Below, in pieces: positions 48,346 to 57,682 of a stretch of 64,000 nt of DNA. Origin of the DNA: Mitsuokella sp047974105 (GTDB lineage Bacteria; Bacillota; Negativicutes; Selenomonadales; Selenomonadaceae). The position numbers were made by a program, and so were the translations under genes. The notes beneath the pieces were generated by a model. That model ran no database searches. It was not told the DNA's origin and saw nothing but the letters and a program-made list of their open reading frames with translations. Location: positions 248,001 through 312,000 of the forward strand of contig NZ_JBHYRS010000003.1 in assembly GCF_047974105.1 (NCBI RefSeq), given 5' to 3'. Within the stretch, counting starts at the first letter, position 1. Every line of letters starts with the position of its first letter.

Positions 48346-48912
48346 GTGAAAGTTACGGAAACAAAGCTCAAGGGTGTATATGTGCTGGAGCCACAGGTCT
48401 TCGGCGATGCACGCGGCTGGTTCATGGAGAGCTGGTCCAAGCGCAAAATGGAGGAAGCAGGCCTGCATGTTGACTTTGTACAGGACAATCAGTCGTATTC
48501 TGCGCAGAAGGGCACGCTGCGCGGCCTTCATTATCAGCTCAATCCGATGTGCCAGGCCAAGCTCCTGCGCGCGACGCGCGGTACGATTTTTGATGTGGCT
48601 GTTGATATCCGCAAAGGTTCGCCGCAGTTTGGCCAGTGGGTCGGGGTGGAGCTTTCGGCAGAAAATAAGAAGCAGCTCTTTATTCCGCGCGGCTTCGCCC
48701 ATGGCTTTATCACGCTGACAGACGATGTTGAAGTGCAGTATAAGGCCGACAATTATTATGCACCGGAATGCGACGGCAATATCCGTTGGGACGACCCCGA
48801 TATCGGCGTGGCCTGGCCGATTCAGCCGGTGATTCTGTCCGGCAAGGACCAGAAGGCACCATCCTTAAAAGAGCGCGTGGCAGAGTCGCTGAATTTCGTA
48901 TACGAGGGCTGA
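48346..48912 (+). CDS. rfbC: dTDP-4-dehydrorhamnose 3,5-epimerase
   Basis: This is the third enzyme of dTDP-L-rhamnose synthesis. The 188-residue cupin protein shows VLEPQVFGDARGWFMESW, DNQSYSAQKGTLRGLHYQ with the active-site His, DVAVDIRKGSP with the active-site Asp, RGFAHGF and EVQYKADNYYAPE with the catalytic Tyr. The start is GTG at 48346 after AGGGGGTC. rfbA follows after 33 bp. The other two rhamnose genes, rfbB and rfbD, are not in the window. Confidence 0.96.
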   Translation: MKVTETKLKGVYVLEPQVFGDARGWFMESWSKRKMEEAGLHVDFVQDNQSYSAQKGTLRGLHYQLNPMCQAKLLRATRGTIFDVAVDIRKGSPQFGQWVGVELSAENKKQLFIPRGFAHGFITLTDDVEVQYKADNYYAPECDGNIRWDDPDIGVAWPIQPVILSGKDQKAPSLKERVAESLNFVYEG

Positions 48913-48945
48913 CTTTTGGAGAGCCCAAAATGGGGGAAATAAGGA

Positions 48946-49818
<873 letters not shown>

Positions 49819-49821
49819 ATA

Positions 49822-49848
49822 AAAGCTCCCGTTTTGGGGAGCTTTTTT
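49822..49848. terminator. Bidirectional terminator
   Basis: AAAAGCTCCC pairs with GGGGAGCTTTT, with T-runs on both strands; it separates convergent genes. Confidence 0.88.
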
Positions 49849-49858
49849 CATGCGAAAT

Positions 49859-50749
49859 TTATTTTTGTCTGGCCAGGATAATGACGGTGGCGAGGATGCA
49901 GATGGTGCCCAAAAGGTCATAGAGGCCGAATGCGATATGCAGCAGGACGACGGACAGCAGGATGGCAGCGAGCGGTTCGGCCGAGCCGAGAATGCTCGTC
50001 TCACTGGGCTGGATGTATTGGAGACTGCCGAGGTAGCAGCCAAAGGCGATGACCGTGCCAAAGAGAATGATGTAGGCAAAGAGCAGCAGGGCGGTCAGAT
50101 CCATCTGTCCCGTGAAATCCCAAGGCCGCGATATGGGCACGAACAGCAGTCCGCCGAGCAGCATGCCCCAGCCGGTGACGAGTGTCGGACGCCATTTGCA
50201 GATGAGTCTTTTGGGCTGGACGGTGTAGAACGCGGCGGCAAACGCGGATAAGAGTCCCCAGAACAGGGCCGCAGGCGAAATGGCCAAGGCTGCGAGACTG
50301 CCGTGGGTCACGAGCAAAAATGTGCCAAGCACGGCGAGAAATACGCAGAGTACCTCGACGGGCTTGGGCCATTTTTTTGTGCGCAGTGCTGTATAAAAGA
50401 CAATGACAATCGGCATGAGATACTGGAGAACGGTACCTGTAGCGGCATTGCTGTACTTGATGGCGGCAAAATACGTGTACTGGACGCCGAGCATGCCGAA
50501 AATAGCGAAGGCGACGACTTCAAGGGCATCGCGCTTTTCGCGGAAAACGGTGAGGAGATTTTGGCGGTAAAAGATGAAATCGCAGAGCAGAAGCAGGGCA
50601 CCGGAGACGAGCATGCGGACGCCGACGAGCCATTCCGTTGAAAAGCTACAGTCCTGCAGCAGGTACTGACCGGCCACGCCGGAACCGCCCCAGAGAATGG
50701 CTCCGGTGAGTGCAAGGCAAATGCCTTGACGGCGGGAAGATTGAGACAT
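49859..50749 (-). CDS. EamA/DMT family transporter
   Basis: This 296-residue membrane protein has about ten segments in two EamA repeats (LTGAILWGGSGVAGQYLL near the start; GLLSAFAAAFYTVQPKRL starting the second). The motif SNAATGTVLQYLMPI closes the first repeat, and ILGSAEPLAAILLSVVLL the second. Such proteins export amino acids or other metabolites. The ATG at 50749 follows AAAGGAGC. Substrate is unknown. Confidence 0.9.
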   Translation of the reverse strand: MSQSSRRQGICLALTGAILWGGSGVAGQYLLQDCSFSTEWLVGVRMLVSGALLLLCDFIFYRQNLLTVFREKRDALEVVAFAIFGMLGVQYTYFAAIKYSNAATGTVLQYLMPIVIVFYTALRTKKWPKPVEVLCVFLAVLGTFLLVTHGSLAALAISPAALFWGLLSAFAAAFYTVQPKRLICKWRPTLVTGWGMLLGGLLFVPISRPWDFTGQMDLTALLLFAYIILFGTVIAFGCYLGSLQYIQPSETSILGSAEPLAAILLSVVLLHIAFGLYDLLGTICILATVIILARQK

Positions 50750-50846
50750 ATTGGCAGCTCCTTTCCGAGGTGTATTGGCTTATGGGGGTCATTGATAGAT
50801 TTGATAAATTTCGGGAAGAATTTTGCCTTGTACAACCCGTACGTCC

Positions 50847-52289
50847 TTATTTCTCTGGCGTATAGGTGTAGAGAGGCTGGCCGTCCGGCGAGGTGAGTTT
50901 GATGGGACTCAGACTGAGCTTGCCGTTCGTGATATGGAAGGCATCGGTCGAGACGGTAAAGCCCGGCAGCTTGATGACGGCATCGTAGAAGTGCAGGTCG
51001 CGGTAATCGTCGATGACCTTGCCGGAAAGGCTGTCAAAGGGCAGCAGATGATAGCGGCCCGGACCGGAGACAAAGGAACCGGACGAAACCGTTTCTTTGG
51101 CAGAGCCCTTTGAATGAATCTCGAGGTCGAGGTCGACGCGCGTGTGCAGCCCGCTTTTTGGCAGGGCCGCTTCTGTCTGCAGGTCCGTGCCATGGCCGTA
51201 GAGGTTGTAAAAACGCGTGTCAAGATCGTAGTCGCCATAGGCCGAGAGTTTGCCCTTGTAGACATCGGCGGTGACATCGGTGAACTGCAGCAGGGAATTT
51301 TCGTAGTAGACCTTGCCCTCGACATTGGCAAAGTCAAGTCCCGGGATATGGAGTTCGTCCATCTCGATTTTGCCTGTGCCGATGGGATGCGAGATAGGGC
51401 CTGTGAAATACGTCGAGAGCGTCATTTTATCATGAATATTCATGCCAAAACCCAGGGAGGACGGGTCGATCTGATAGAGGACAAGTGCGAGATTGCATTC
51501 GGGCTCGGGTTCTTTTTGGAAGTCGACATAGCCGTTCAGGGCGATGGCATCGCCGATCATTGTACCGCCAAAGCCGCCGATGGATATATCCATGTTGAGC
51601 CTCTTATCGGTGTTGAGATCGACGGCCATTTGTACATGACTCATGAGATAATGGCGTTCACGATAGAAAATCTCGATGTGACAGTCGTGGGCATTGAGCT
51701 TCATTTTGAGTTTCTTGCCGGCCGCATTGAAATTCTGCCAGTTCTTCTGCATTTTCTGCTGCCGGTGCTCACGGCGCCACTGACCGACTGCCCGGCGCTG
51801 GGCAGCGTCGAGACTGGAAAGATTGACTTTTTCACGCCAGTCTTCCGGTTCTTTCTTGAGGTCGTCCATGTCGGGAGATGGGCGCACAAAGTCGACCTTC
51901 ATGTCATCGGAGAAGTGAACGGAAATCGCCGCATTATTGACATTGAGCTCGCGGATTGTGGTGGATTTGAAATTTTTGGTGAGGACATCCCAGACATTGA
52001 CGCGGAAGTCGCCGCTCGGAATTTCAAGGATCGTATTGCCCTCGGGGTCCTGCCAGGTGAGATTCGTGAAATAAACATGGCCCGTAATATCGGAAATCAG
52101 GCGTTCGACTTTTATCGTGCCGCGCAGCATGTCCTGATTGGCCATGGCATGGTTGAAAATCTGGGCAGCACCGCGGCTGATGATTTCCAGTGCGATGAGA
52201 ATGGCGATACAGGTGCAAAGCAGTCCGAGCCCCAGCCGCTGCCAAAATTTTCGGCTGGGGCGCATGCTGGAAAAAGAAGGAAAGGTCAT
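50847..52289 (-). CDS. AsmA/TamB-like periplasmic protein
   Basis: The 480-residue protein has one N-terminal membrane segment (LGLGLLCTCIAILIALEII, about 20-38) and a long periplasmic part made of repeating amphipathic beta-strands, as in the AsmA-like clan that bridges inner and outer membranes and carries lipids. Recognisable elements are an early VERLISDITGHVYFTNLTWQDPEG stretch and the later VEGKVYYENSLLQFTDVTADVYKGKLSA unit. A charged segment (about 140-180) rich in Arg, Lys and Gln interrupts the strands. The ATG at 52289 follows CGAGGTG. The classification rests on pattern, not alignment. Confidence 0.7.
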   Translation of the reverse strand: MTFPSFSSMRPSRKFWQRLGLGLLCTCIAILIALEIISRGAAQIFNHAMANQDMLRGTIKVERLISDITGHVYFTNLTWQDPEGNTILEIPSGDFRVNVWDVLTKNFKSTTIRELNVNNAAISVHFSDDMKVDFVRPSPDMDDLKKEPEDWREKVNLSSLDAAQRRAVGQWRREHRQQKMQKNWQNFNAAGKKLKMKLNAHDCHIEIFYRERHYLMSHVQMAVDLNTDKRLNMDISIGGFGGTMIGDAIALNGYVDFQKEPEPECNLALVLYQIDPSSLGFGMNIHDKMTLSTYFTGPISHPIGTGKIEMDELHIPGLDFANVEGKVYYENSLLQFTDVTADVYKGKLSAYGDYDLDTRFYNLYGHGTDLQTEAALPKSGLHTRVDLDLEIHSKGSAKETVSSGSFVSGPGRYHLLPFDSLSGKVIDDYRDLHFYDAVIKLPGFTVSTDAFHITNGKLSLSPIKLTSPDGQPLYTYTPEK

Positions 52290-52528
52290 ATGGCACCTCG
52301 AAATACTTTATTTATCTTGTCTTTTTACTTTGACTAATTGCCAGAATTGACTTTTTTCATGGTCTTATTCTATCATGGAAGGAGTTATTTTGAAAGATAG
52401 ACAAAATTGATGAATCTGTGAAAATTTTCTGCAGATGAGATACATTCCTGCTTAGATGTGTTATGATATAGATAGGATAAAGATACGGAATATATCCGAA
52501 GTAGGGAATATCGGAAAGGAAGAGACGC

Positions 52529-53980
52529 GTGAGACGAATCTGCTGTTTGGGCCGGTTTTGCCTGGCTGTGACGATAGGACTGGGGGCTGCGGCCATGCCG
52601 TTTGAGACTGCCGAAGCTGCACCCATTCCCCTGCGCGGGATCATCGAAGGCTTTTACGGCACGCCGTGGCAGATGCAGGAACGCCTTGACATTCTTTCGT
52701 TCGCCCATAAGTCGGGCTATAATGCCTATATCTATGCGCCGAAGGATGACCCGTATCATCGTGAAAAGTGGCGTGAGCCATACCCTGCCGATAAACTTGC
52801 GGAGCTCGGGCAGCTCGTAAAGCAGGCCAAGAAGGAGAACGTACATTTTATTTTTGCCGTTTCGCCCGGCCTTGACGTTTCCCTGCATGGCTATAAGAGC
52901 CTGCAGGATGAAGAGAAGATGCTCATAAAGCTTGAGTCGCTGTACAGCCTTGGCGTACGTGACTTTGCCATCTTCTTTGATGATATCAAAGATAAGGACG
53001 GAGCAGGTCAGGCCGCGTTCCTCAACCACATCTATGCGCGGATGAAACTGCGCCATGGAGACCTCGGCAATTTCCTGACGGTGCCGACCGAGTATTTCTA
53101 TGAGGATATGGTTACGGCAGAGGGAACGCGCAAATCTTATACCGATGCGTTTGCCAAAAATCTGAATCCGCATATTCTCGTGCTGTACACGGGGGAGGGT
53201 GTGGCCAAGGCACCTTTGACGGATGCTGAGCTTGAGAAGGCCGATAAGCTTTACGGCCGCGCCCTTGGCGTCTGGTGGAATTATCCGGTCACGGATTATA
53301 TGGAAAACAAGCTGGCCCTGGGGCCTATGGACGAACTGCCGAAAAAGGGGCTGCCCGCTGTTTTCTTCAATCCCATGAAGTATGAGGCCCTTTCCAGGAT
53401 TGCCCTTGCCACAGGGGCTGATTATGCCAAAGACCCTGCCCATTACAGCCCTGAAAAATCATGGCAGCAGGCCGTCTGTAAGCAGTATGGGCCCGCAGCG
53501 CAGGATATGCTGCTTTTTGCGGCCAATTCCCGCCATCTTGAGAACGACTGGGCCAATATCGGTCTGCCCGATGACCCGGATTTCCAGCAGAAGGCGGCAA
53601 AAATGTGGCAGTCGTGGCCAAATGGCAGGACATTTGCCGAGGACTATCAGGCTGTGGCGGAAGCCGTCAAAATGCGTCAGCGTTCTGCTGTGAAACTGCA
53701 GCAGAACCTTCCGCCTGCGGTGCTGGACGAGTGCCGCCCGCAGCTTTTGCAGTATGGCAGACTGGCCGATGCGTCGGAGACAGCCCGGCTGCTCCTGTCG
53801 GCAAAGAAGCAGGGCAAGGCGGTGCAGGTGCGCAGCCTGCAGCAAAAACTTGCCTATGAAAAAAAGGTCATCGAGCAGCATAAAAAAGAAGCAACGCTGA
53901 GCGAACAGGCCATGGGCGCGTTTATTCAAAGGGCCGAGGCCGCTGAGACTGCGGCGGGGAGTGTGCATGATGCGGAGTAA
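52529..53980 (+). CDS. Secreted GH84 beta-N-acetylglucosaminidase-like protein
   Basis: The 483-residue protein starts with a signal peptide (ending near EAAP, about residue 32) and carries a GH84 catalytic barrel: IPLRGIIEGFYGTPWQ, then FAVSPGLDVSLHGY and FAIFFDDIKDKDG, where the catalytic Asp pair is Asp151-Asp152. After the barrel, a helical region (about 330-483) follows. The enzyme should remove terminal GlcNAc using substrate assistance. The start is GTG at 52529 after GGAAAGGAAG. Its last codons overlap the start of the next gene by 14 bp. Confidence 0.9.
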   Translation: MRRICCLGRFCLAVTIGLGAAAMPFETAEAAPIPLRGIIEGFYGTPWQMQERLDILSFAHKSGYNAYIYAPKDDPYHREKWREPYPADKLAELGQLVKQAKKENVHFIFAVSPGLDVSLHGYKSLQDEEKMLIKLESLYSLGVRDFAIFFDDIKDKDGAGQAAFLNHIYARMKLRHGDLGNFLTVPTEYFYEDMVTAEGTRKSYTDAFAKNLNPHILVLYTGEGVAKAPLTDAELEKADKLYGRALGVWWNYPVTDYMENKLALGPMDELPKKGLPAVFFNPMKYEALSRIALATGADYAKDPAHYSPEKSWQQAVCKQYGPAAQDMLLFAANSRHLENDWANIGLPDDPDFQQKAAKMWQSWPNGRTFAEDYQAVAEAVKMRQRSAVKLQQNLPPAVLDECRPQLLQYGRLADASETARLLLSAKKQGKAVQVRSLQQKLAYEKKVIEQHKKEATLSEQAMGAFIQRAEAAETAAGSVHDAE

Positions 53981-54707
53981 AGAACAGGAAAACAAACGCC
54001 GGCAGCGCCGGCGCAAAAAACAGCTCGAACGGGCCATCCGCGCGCAGTCGGTAAACTTGGAAACACTTGGCGGCCTGACGCCGCGGGCCGTCGTTTCCTT
54101 CGACCTTGAGATGGCAGGCGCTTTTCCGGATGATATCATCGAGATTGGAGCCATCCGCCTGCCGCTCGGCCGCGATACCATCGAGGTATTTCGCCGCCTG
54201 ATACGGCCGCGCACGTTCATCAACCGCGCCGTGCGCAATATGACGGGGCTGACAAAGGAAGCACTGCGCGACAAATCGACGCTCGATGTCATCCTGCCGG
54301 AATTTCTCGACTTTGTCGACCCGGAAGATCTCGTCGTGGGCCATGCCATCGGCGACAATGACCTTCTGAGCATCAATCTTGCCCTCATGCGCATGAACCG
54401 CAAGAACGGCACGAATATCCTTTTCTGTCCGCGCTATCTCGATACGGTGCGCCTGGCGCAGATGATGCTGCCCAAGCGCAAAAAGTACAATCTCGTCGAC
54501 CTGCTGGCCTCGTATGGCTGGCATTCGCGGCAAAAACACCGCGCCTTTGAAGATGCCCTGTCATCTTACGTTTTGCTGGAGTGCCTGCTGCAGGGGAGAA
54601 AGGAGAAGCCGGCCTGGCTGCCGGAACTCTTTACGCGCAAAGGCGGGGAAAAACTCGTCCATTCATACCTCACGTATGAAAAGCCGACGGATGGAAATGA
54701 CGCTTGA
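53967..54707 (+). CDS. DEDDh 3'-5' exonuclease (DnaQ-like)
   Basis: The 246-residue protein has a very basic N-terminus (ENKRRQRRRKKQLERAIR) followed by an RNase-T/DnaQ exonuclease domain: Exo I SFDLEMAG with D46 and E48, Exo II VVGHAIGDNDLL with the third Asp, and Exo III HRAFEDALSS with the catalytic His and final Asp. It is a single-domain nuclease, not fused to a polymerase. The ATG at 53967 follows GCGGGGAGTG and overlaps the glycosidase gene. The overlap suggests co-translation, but the two products act in different compartments. Confidence 0.9.
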   Translation: MMRSKEQENKRRQRRRKKQLERAIRAQSVNLETLGGLTPRAVVSFDLEMAGAFPDDIIEIGAIRLPLGRDTIEVFRRLIRPRTFINRAVRNMTGLTKEALRDKSTLDVILPEFLDFVDPEDLVVGHAIGDNDLLSINLALMRMNRKNGTNILFCPRYLDTVRLAQMMLPKRKKYNLVDLLASYGWHSRQKHRAFEDALSSYVLLECLLQGRKEKPAWLPELFTRKGGEKLVHSYLTYEKPTDGNDA

Positions 54708-54718
54708 TTTGTATGATT

Positions 54719-54736
54719 GTACAAATATTTTTGTAC
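54719..54736. promoter_or_regulatory. Perfect palindrome upstream of the structured RNA
   Basis: GTACAAA-TATT-TTTGTAC has 7-bp perfect arms. It lies about 55-72 bp before the predicted RNA start, as an activator or repressor site would. Confidence 0.45.
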
Positions 54737-54756
54737 GAACATATGATGGTCTTGTC

Positions 54757-54785
54757 TTTCCGAAATGGACGGAAACGACTATAAT
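54757..54785 (+). promoter_or_regulatory. Promoter of the structured RNA
   Basis: TATAAT at 54780-54785. A weak TTTCCG -35 lies 17 bp upstream (54757-54762); TTGTCT (54752-54757) is an alternative with a 22-bp gap. Confidence 0.5.
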
Positions 54786-54791
54786 AATAGA

Positions 54792-54945
54792 TGAAGGGGG
54801 TAGGTTGGCAGCCTTCGGGCTTTATCTTGCCGGCTCCGGTCATGTCCATTGATTTGAACGCCAACCACAAGTCAACGCGATGGGAGCCGGCGCCCTTCGA
54901 CCGGACTCATAGGGACTGCTGCAGGACTGTGGCAGTCTTTTTTAT
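54792..54945 (+). ncRNA. Structured non-coding RNA, unassigned
   Basis: The transcript has its own promoter and an intrinsic terminator (GACTGC/GCAGTC, Ts at 54938). No coding frame with a ribosome site exists. The centre folds as a long hairpin: GCCGGCTCC pairs with GGAGCCGGC, and inside it TGATTTG pairs with CAAGTCA around an 11-nt loop. The loop holds GCCAACC, which is complementary to GGTTGGC near the 5' end (pseudoknot or alternative fold), and TCCGGTC also matches GACCGGA downstream, partly excluding the first stem. The rod shape recalls 6S RNA, but I could not match a conserved motif; I exclude SRP RNA and tmRNA by missing signatures. Confidence 0.7.
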
Positions 54946-55048
54946 TGCCAAAAATGTATGCTTCTGATACAATGATAGTCAAACTCTTTGATAAATCGTA
55001 TTTATTTTATGTTAGCTTGATGGCTAAAGAATGTGAGGCTTGGCAGAT

Positions 55049-55981
55049 ATGATTGGTGAATTACCGAGCATTCAGCAGATGGAATGCTTCATCATTTATG
55101 GCAGGGTGCAGAATTTTACGCGGGCAGCAAAAGAGGCGAATATCACGCAGTCCGCATTCAGCGCGCAGATGAAGAACCTCGAGAACACGCTTGGCGTGGC
55201 CCTGATTCAGCGCTCGAAGCGCGGCAGTCATCTGACAGAAGCGGGAGAAAAGTTCCTGAAGAGCATCACGGCGTGGATGGAAGGGCTGCACCGCATTGTT
55301 TACGAGCTGCAGAATATAGATGAAACGCAGCCGGTCGAGCTCAACGTCGGCATCCTGCGGACACTCGGCGATATCCAGATGAACCGCCATATCGCGCATT
55401 TCCGTCAGACGAACAAGAATCTGCGCTTCAACATCTTTGACCTTGAGACCGACCAGATCAACCGCGCGCTGCGCGATGACCGGCTCGATGTCGTCTCAAC
55501 GTATTTTGCAGAGGACAGCATGCCGGAAGGCTCTGCCGACGAATTCGAGAGCGCGCATTTCTGCTGGGACAATCTCGTCTATTATGCGCCTTTGCTGCAG
55601 CCTGCCTCTGCTTTGGTCACGCGCGAAGAGATTTTAAGCGAACCCATTGTCATTTATCCGAAGAATTACTTTATGAACAAGACCTTTCGGCGTTATTTTC
55701 AGGGCGTCGATGCGGGCATCAAGCCGGTCGTCTCAGCAAGGCTTTCCACGCCGTACGCGATGGTCTATTATTGCCAGCAGAACGAAGCGGGGGCCCTGCT
55801 GCCGGAACGCCTTTTAAAGACCCTTGGCTGTAAGGACGGCTGGTATGAGCTCGCGGAGCCGCTGCGCGCCGATGCCTGCCTGCTCTACAAGAAGAACAGT
55901 CCCAAAATCCGGCAGATTCGCGCTTACGTCAATTATGTGCTCGAAAGCTTTGCCGCAGAGCAGGATAAGCGAAAAGAATGA
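55049..55981 (+). CDS. LysR-family transcriptional regulator
   Basis: The 310-residue protein has the N-terminal winged helix-turn-helix (about 8-65, QMECFIIYGRVQNFTRAAKEANITQSAFSAQMKNLENTLG) and a C-terminal substrate-binding domain (about 95-300). The ATG at 55049 follows TGAGG with 10-bp spacing; TTG at 55040 is too close to it. Its likely target is the MFS transporter gene 316 bp downstream on the same strand, or itself; LysR proteins are often coded beside their target. Effector unknown. Confidence 0.93.
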   Translation: MIGELPSIQQMECFIIYGRVQNFTRAAKEANITQSAFSAQMKNLENTLGVALIQRSKRGSHLTEAGEKFLKSITAWMEGLHRIVYELQNIDETQPVELNVGILRTLGDIQMNRHIAHFRQTNKNLRFNIFDLETDQINRALRDDRLDVVSTYFAEDSMPEGSADEFESAHFCWDNLVYYAPLLQPASALVTREEILSEPIVIYPKNYFMNKTFRRYFQGVDAGIKPVVSARLSTPYAMVYYCQQNEAGALLPERLLKTLGCKDGWYELAEPLRADACLLYKKNSPKIRQIRAYVNYVLESFAAEQDKRKE

Positions 55982-56102
55982 TTTCTATCGTCAACGATTA
56001 CTATAAGATATGGAACTGATAGAAAACAGGAATTTTTTTAGCAGTACAGAGGGAACCTTCCTGCTAAAAGAGTGGAAAACTCCAGAGGAGACGGACGCTG
56101 TT

Positions 56103-56156
56103 ATGCATGCCATGCACAGCAGCGCGGAATTTGAGAAATATCGATTTCATCGATAA
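56103..56156 (+). CDS. Possible 17-residue leader peptide
   Basis: The ATG at 56103 lies 11 bp after GAGGAG and the frame runs MHAMHSSAEFEKYRFHR before TAA. The stop sits five bases before the perfect terminator stem. Short length makes coding uncertain; the ribosome site and following hairpin support it. Confidence 0.35.
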   Translation: MHAMHSSAEFEKYRFHR

Positions 56157-56161
56157 CGAAT

Positions 56162-56202
56162 GATGCATGTTATCTATTTTTACGATAACATGCATCTTTT
56201 TT
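56162..56202 (+). terminator. Perfect 13-bp terminator hairpin
   Basis: GATGCATGTTATC pairs exactly with GATAACATGCATC around TATTTTTAC, followed by TTTTTT. Confidence 0.88.
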
Positions 56203-56297
56203 ATGCGCTATACAAAATGGTGCGGCCCTATTATAATCTAGAACCATAACATATATAAAATATTTATTCTTCATAAGAAAGGTCGTTGGTCTTATTT

Positions 56298-57569
56298 ATG
56301 GCTTCTACAGCTTCCGTAACTGCCAAAACTGCTAAACCAAGGTTATGGACAAAAGGTTTCATCCTTGATACGCTTGTAAATTTCCTGATTTATATCATCT
56401 ATTATATGCTGATGGTCATCATCGCTTCGGAGGCCATTCATTCGCTGAATGCTTCGATGAGTGAGGCTGGCCTCGCTTCCGGCATTTTCATTCTCGGCAC
56501 GCTCGTTGCCCGCCTTTTTGCCGGACGTTCCGTTGAACTTTACGGCCGCAAGAAAATGCTCTTTGCCGGCATCATCTTCTACCTCGTGACGACGTTCATG
56601 TATTTCGGCATTCACTCAATGGCTATGCTTTTTGTCGTCCGCTGCCTCAATGGTATCGGCTACGGCATTGCTTCGACGGCCACGAGCACGATTGTCTCGA
56701 CGATGATTCCGGCAGAACGCCGCGGCGAGGGCATCAACTATTATGCCCTGAGCATGAGCCTCGCAGCCGCCATCGGCCCGTTCATCGGCATGCTCATGCA
56801 GCAGATGTTCCCGTTCAACGATATCGTTTACTTCTGCATCGGCATGATTGTCGTCTGCCTCGGTGCTGCTGCTGTCATGCATGTTGACGAAATGGAACTC
56901 ACGGCCGAGCATCGCGCTGCCCTGAAGGAAATCCACATCGCCAACTTCCTTGAGCCGAAAGTCTGGGCCATCTCGGTCGTCGCATTCTGTGTTGCCGTCT
57001 GCTACTCGAGCGTCCTGAGCTTCCTCGCATCCTATGCAGCTGAGCTCCAGCTCATGACGGCCGGTACGCTGTTCTTCGTTGTTTATGCTCTTGCCATCAC
57101 GATTGCCCGCCCGATTGCCGGTGTCATGTTTGACCGCAAGGGTGAGGACTTCGTCATGTATCCGACGTATGCCTGCCTCGCTATCGGCCTTCTGCTGCTG
57201 TCCATTACGACGCAGAGCTGGATGATGCTCGTCGCCGGTGTCTTTGTCGGCCTTGGCTACGGCACGTTCATGTCGAACGGCCAGGCCATCTGCGTCAAGC
57301 TTGTCAAGGAAGTCCGCATCGGCGTTGCCGTCTCGACGTACTTCATCGCTCTTGACCTCGGCCTTGGCGTTGGCCCGTACATGCTCGGTGCGTTCAAGGA
57401 ATCCCTTGGCTTCCAGGGCATCTACTTTGCCGTTGGCGTCGCTGCTGTCGGCTGCGCTGCTCTCTACTACATCCTCTATGCCCGCCGCCGCAAGACGCAG
57501 GCTGATGAAGAAGCTGAGCTTGAGAAAGCCATGGAAGAGGAGCTCGAGAACAGCGAGGAATTCGCTTAA
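56298..57569 (+). CDS. MFS transporter
   Basis: This is a 423-residue major facilitator with about twelve membrane segments. The loop 2-3 motif is LVARLFAGRSVELYGRKKMLF (about 70-90); YGIASTATSTIVSTMIPAERRGEGINYY follows and resembles drug or metabolite exporters. The C-terminus is a charged tail ending in a Glu-rich stretch. The ATG at 56298 is used; TTG at 56286 is three bases from the AAAGG site, and the ATG is 15 bases away, so the start is uncertain. The upstream structured leader and LysR gene suggest regulated expression. Confidence 0.88.
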   Translation: MASTASVTAKTAKPRLWTKGFILDTLVNFLIYIIYYMLMVIIASEAIHSLNASMSEAGLASGIFILGTLVARLFAGRSVELYGRKKMLFAGIIFYLVTTFMYFGIHSMAMLFVVRCLNGIGYGIASTATSTIVSTMIPAERRGEGINYYALSMSLAAAIGPFIGMLMQQMFPFNDIVYFCIGMIVVCLGAAAVMHVDEMELTAEHRAALKEIHIANFLEPKVWAISVVAFCVAVCYSSVLSFLASYAAELQLMTAGTLFFVVYALAITIARPIAGVMFDRKGEDFVMYPTYACLAIGLLLLSITTQSWMMLVAGVFVGLGYGTFMSNGQAICVKLVKEVRIGVAVSTYFIALDLGLGVGPYMLGAFKESLGFQGIYFAVGVAAVGCAALYYILYARRRKTQADEEAELEKAMEEELENSEEFA

Positions 57570-57637
57570 TTCGTTCCCCTTGCCGCCTGACTGCGTCCCC
57601 CGCAGATGGGCAGCATCATAATAAACCCCAAAAAGAC

Positions 57638-57679
57638 AGCCCGCCATCTTCTTTTCCCGATGATGGCGGGCTGGTTTTT
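57638..57679. terminator. Bidirectional terminator
   Basis: AGCCCGCCATC pairs with GATGGCGGGCT, with A/T runs on both sides; it separates the convergent MFS and rqcH genes. Confidence 0.88.
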
Positions 57680-57682
57680 ATA

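Larger units (their letters stand above)
54708..55048. other. 341-bp region holding a palindrome, a promoter and a structured RNA
   Basis: It contains the palindrome at 54719-54736, a promoter at 54757-54785 and the RNA at 54792-54945, each listed. The last 100 bp before the LysR gene is AT-rich without a clear regulatory motif. Confidence 0.7.
55982..56297 (+). other. 316-bp structured leader between LysR and MFS genes
   Basis: In order: hairpin TTTAGCAG/CTGCTAAA (about 56037-56068), a ribosome site GAGGAG, a 17-codon frame (56103-56156), a perfect 13-bp hairpin with a T-run (56162-56202) and TATAAT at 56232-56237. This is the layout of an attenuator or of a small transcription unit, with a second promoter for the MFS gene. 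Confidence 0.55.

Noticed and set aside
54792..54945. SRP RNA or tmRNA identity for the structured RNA
   Set aside because: The SRP GGAA-tetraloop helix signature (GGTCAGGTCCGGAAGG) and the tmRNA ends are not present.
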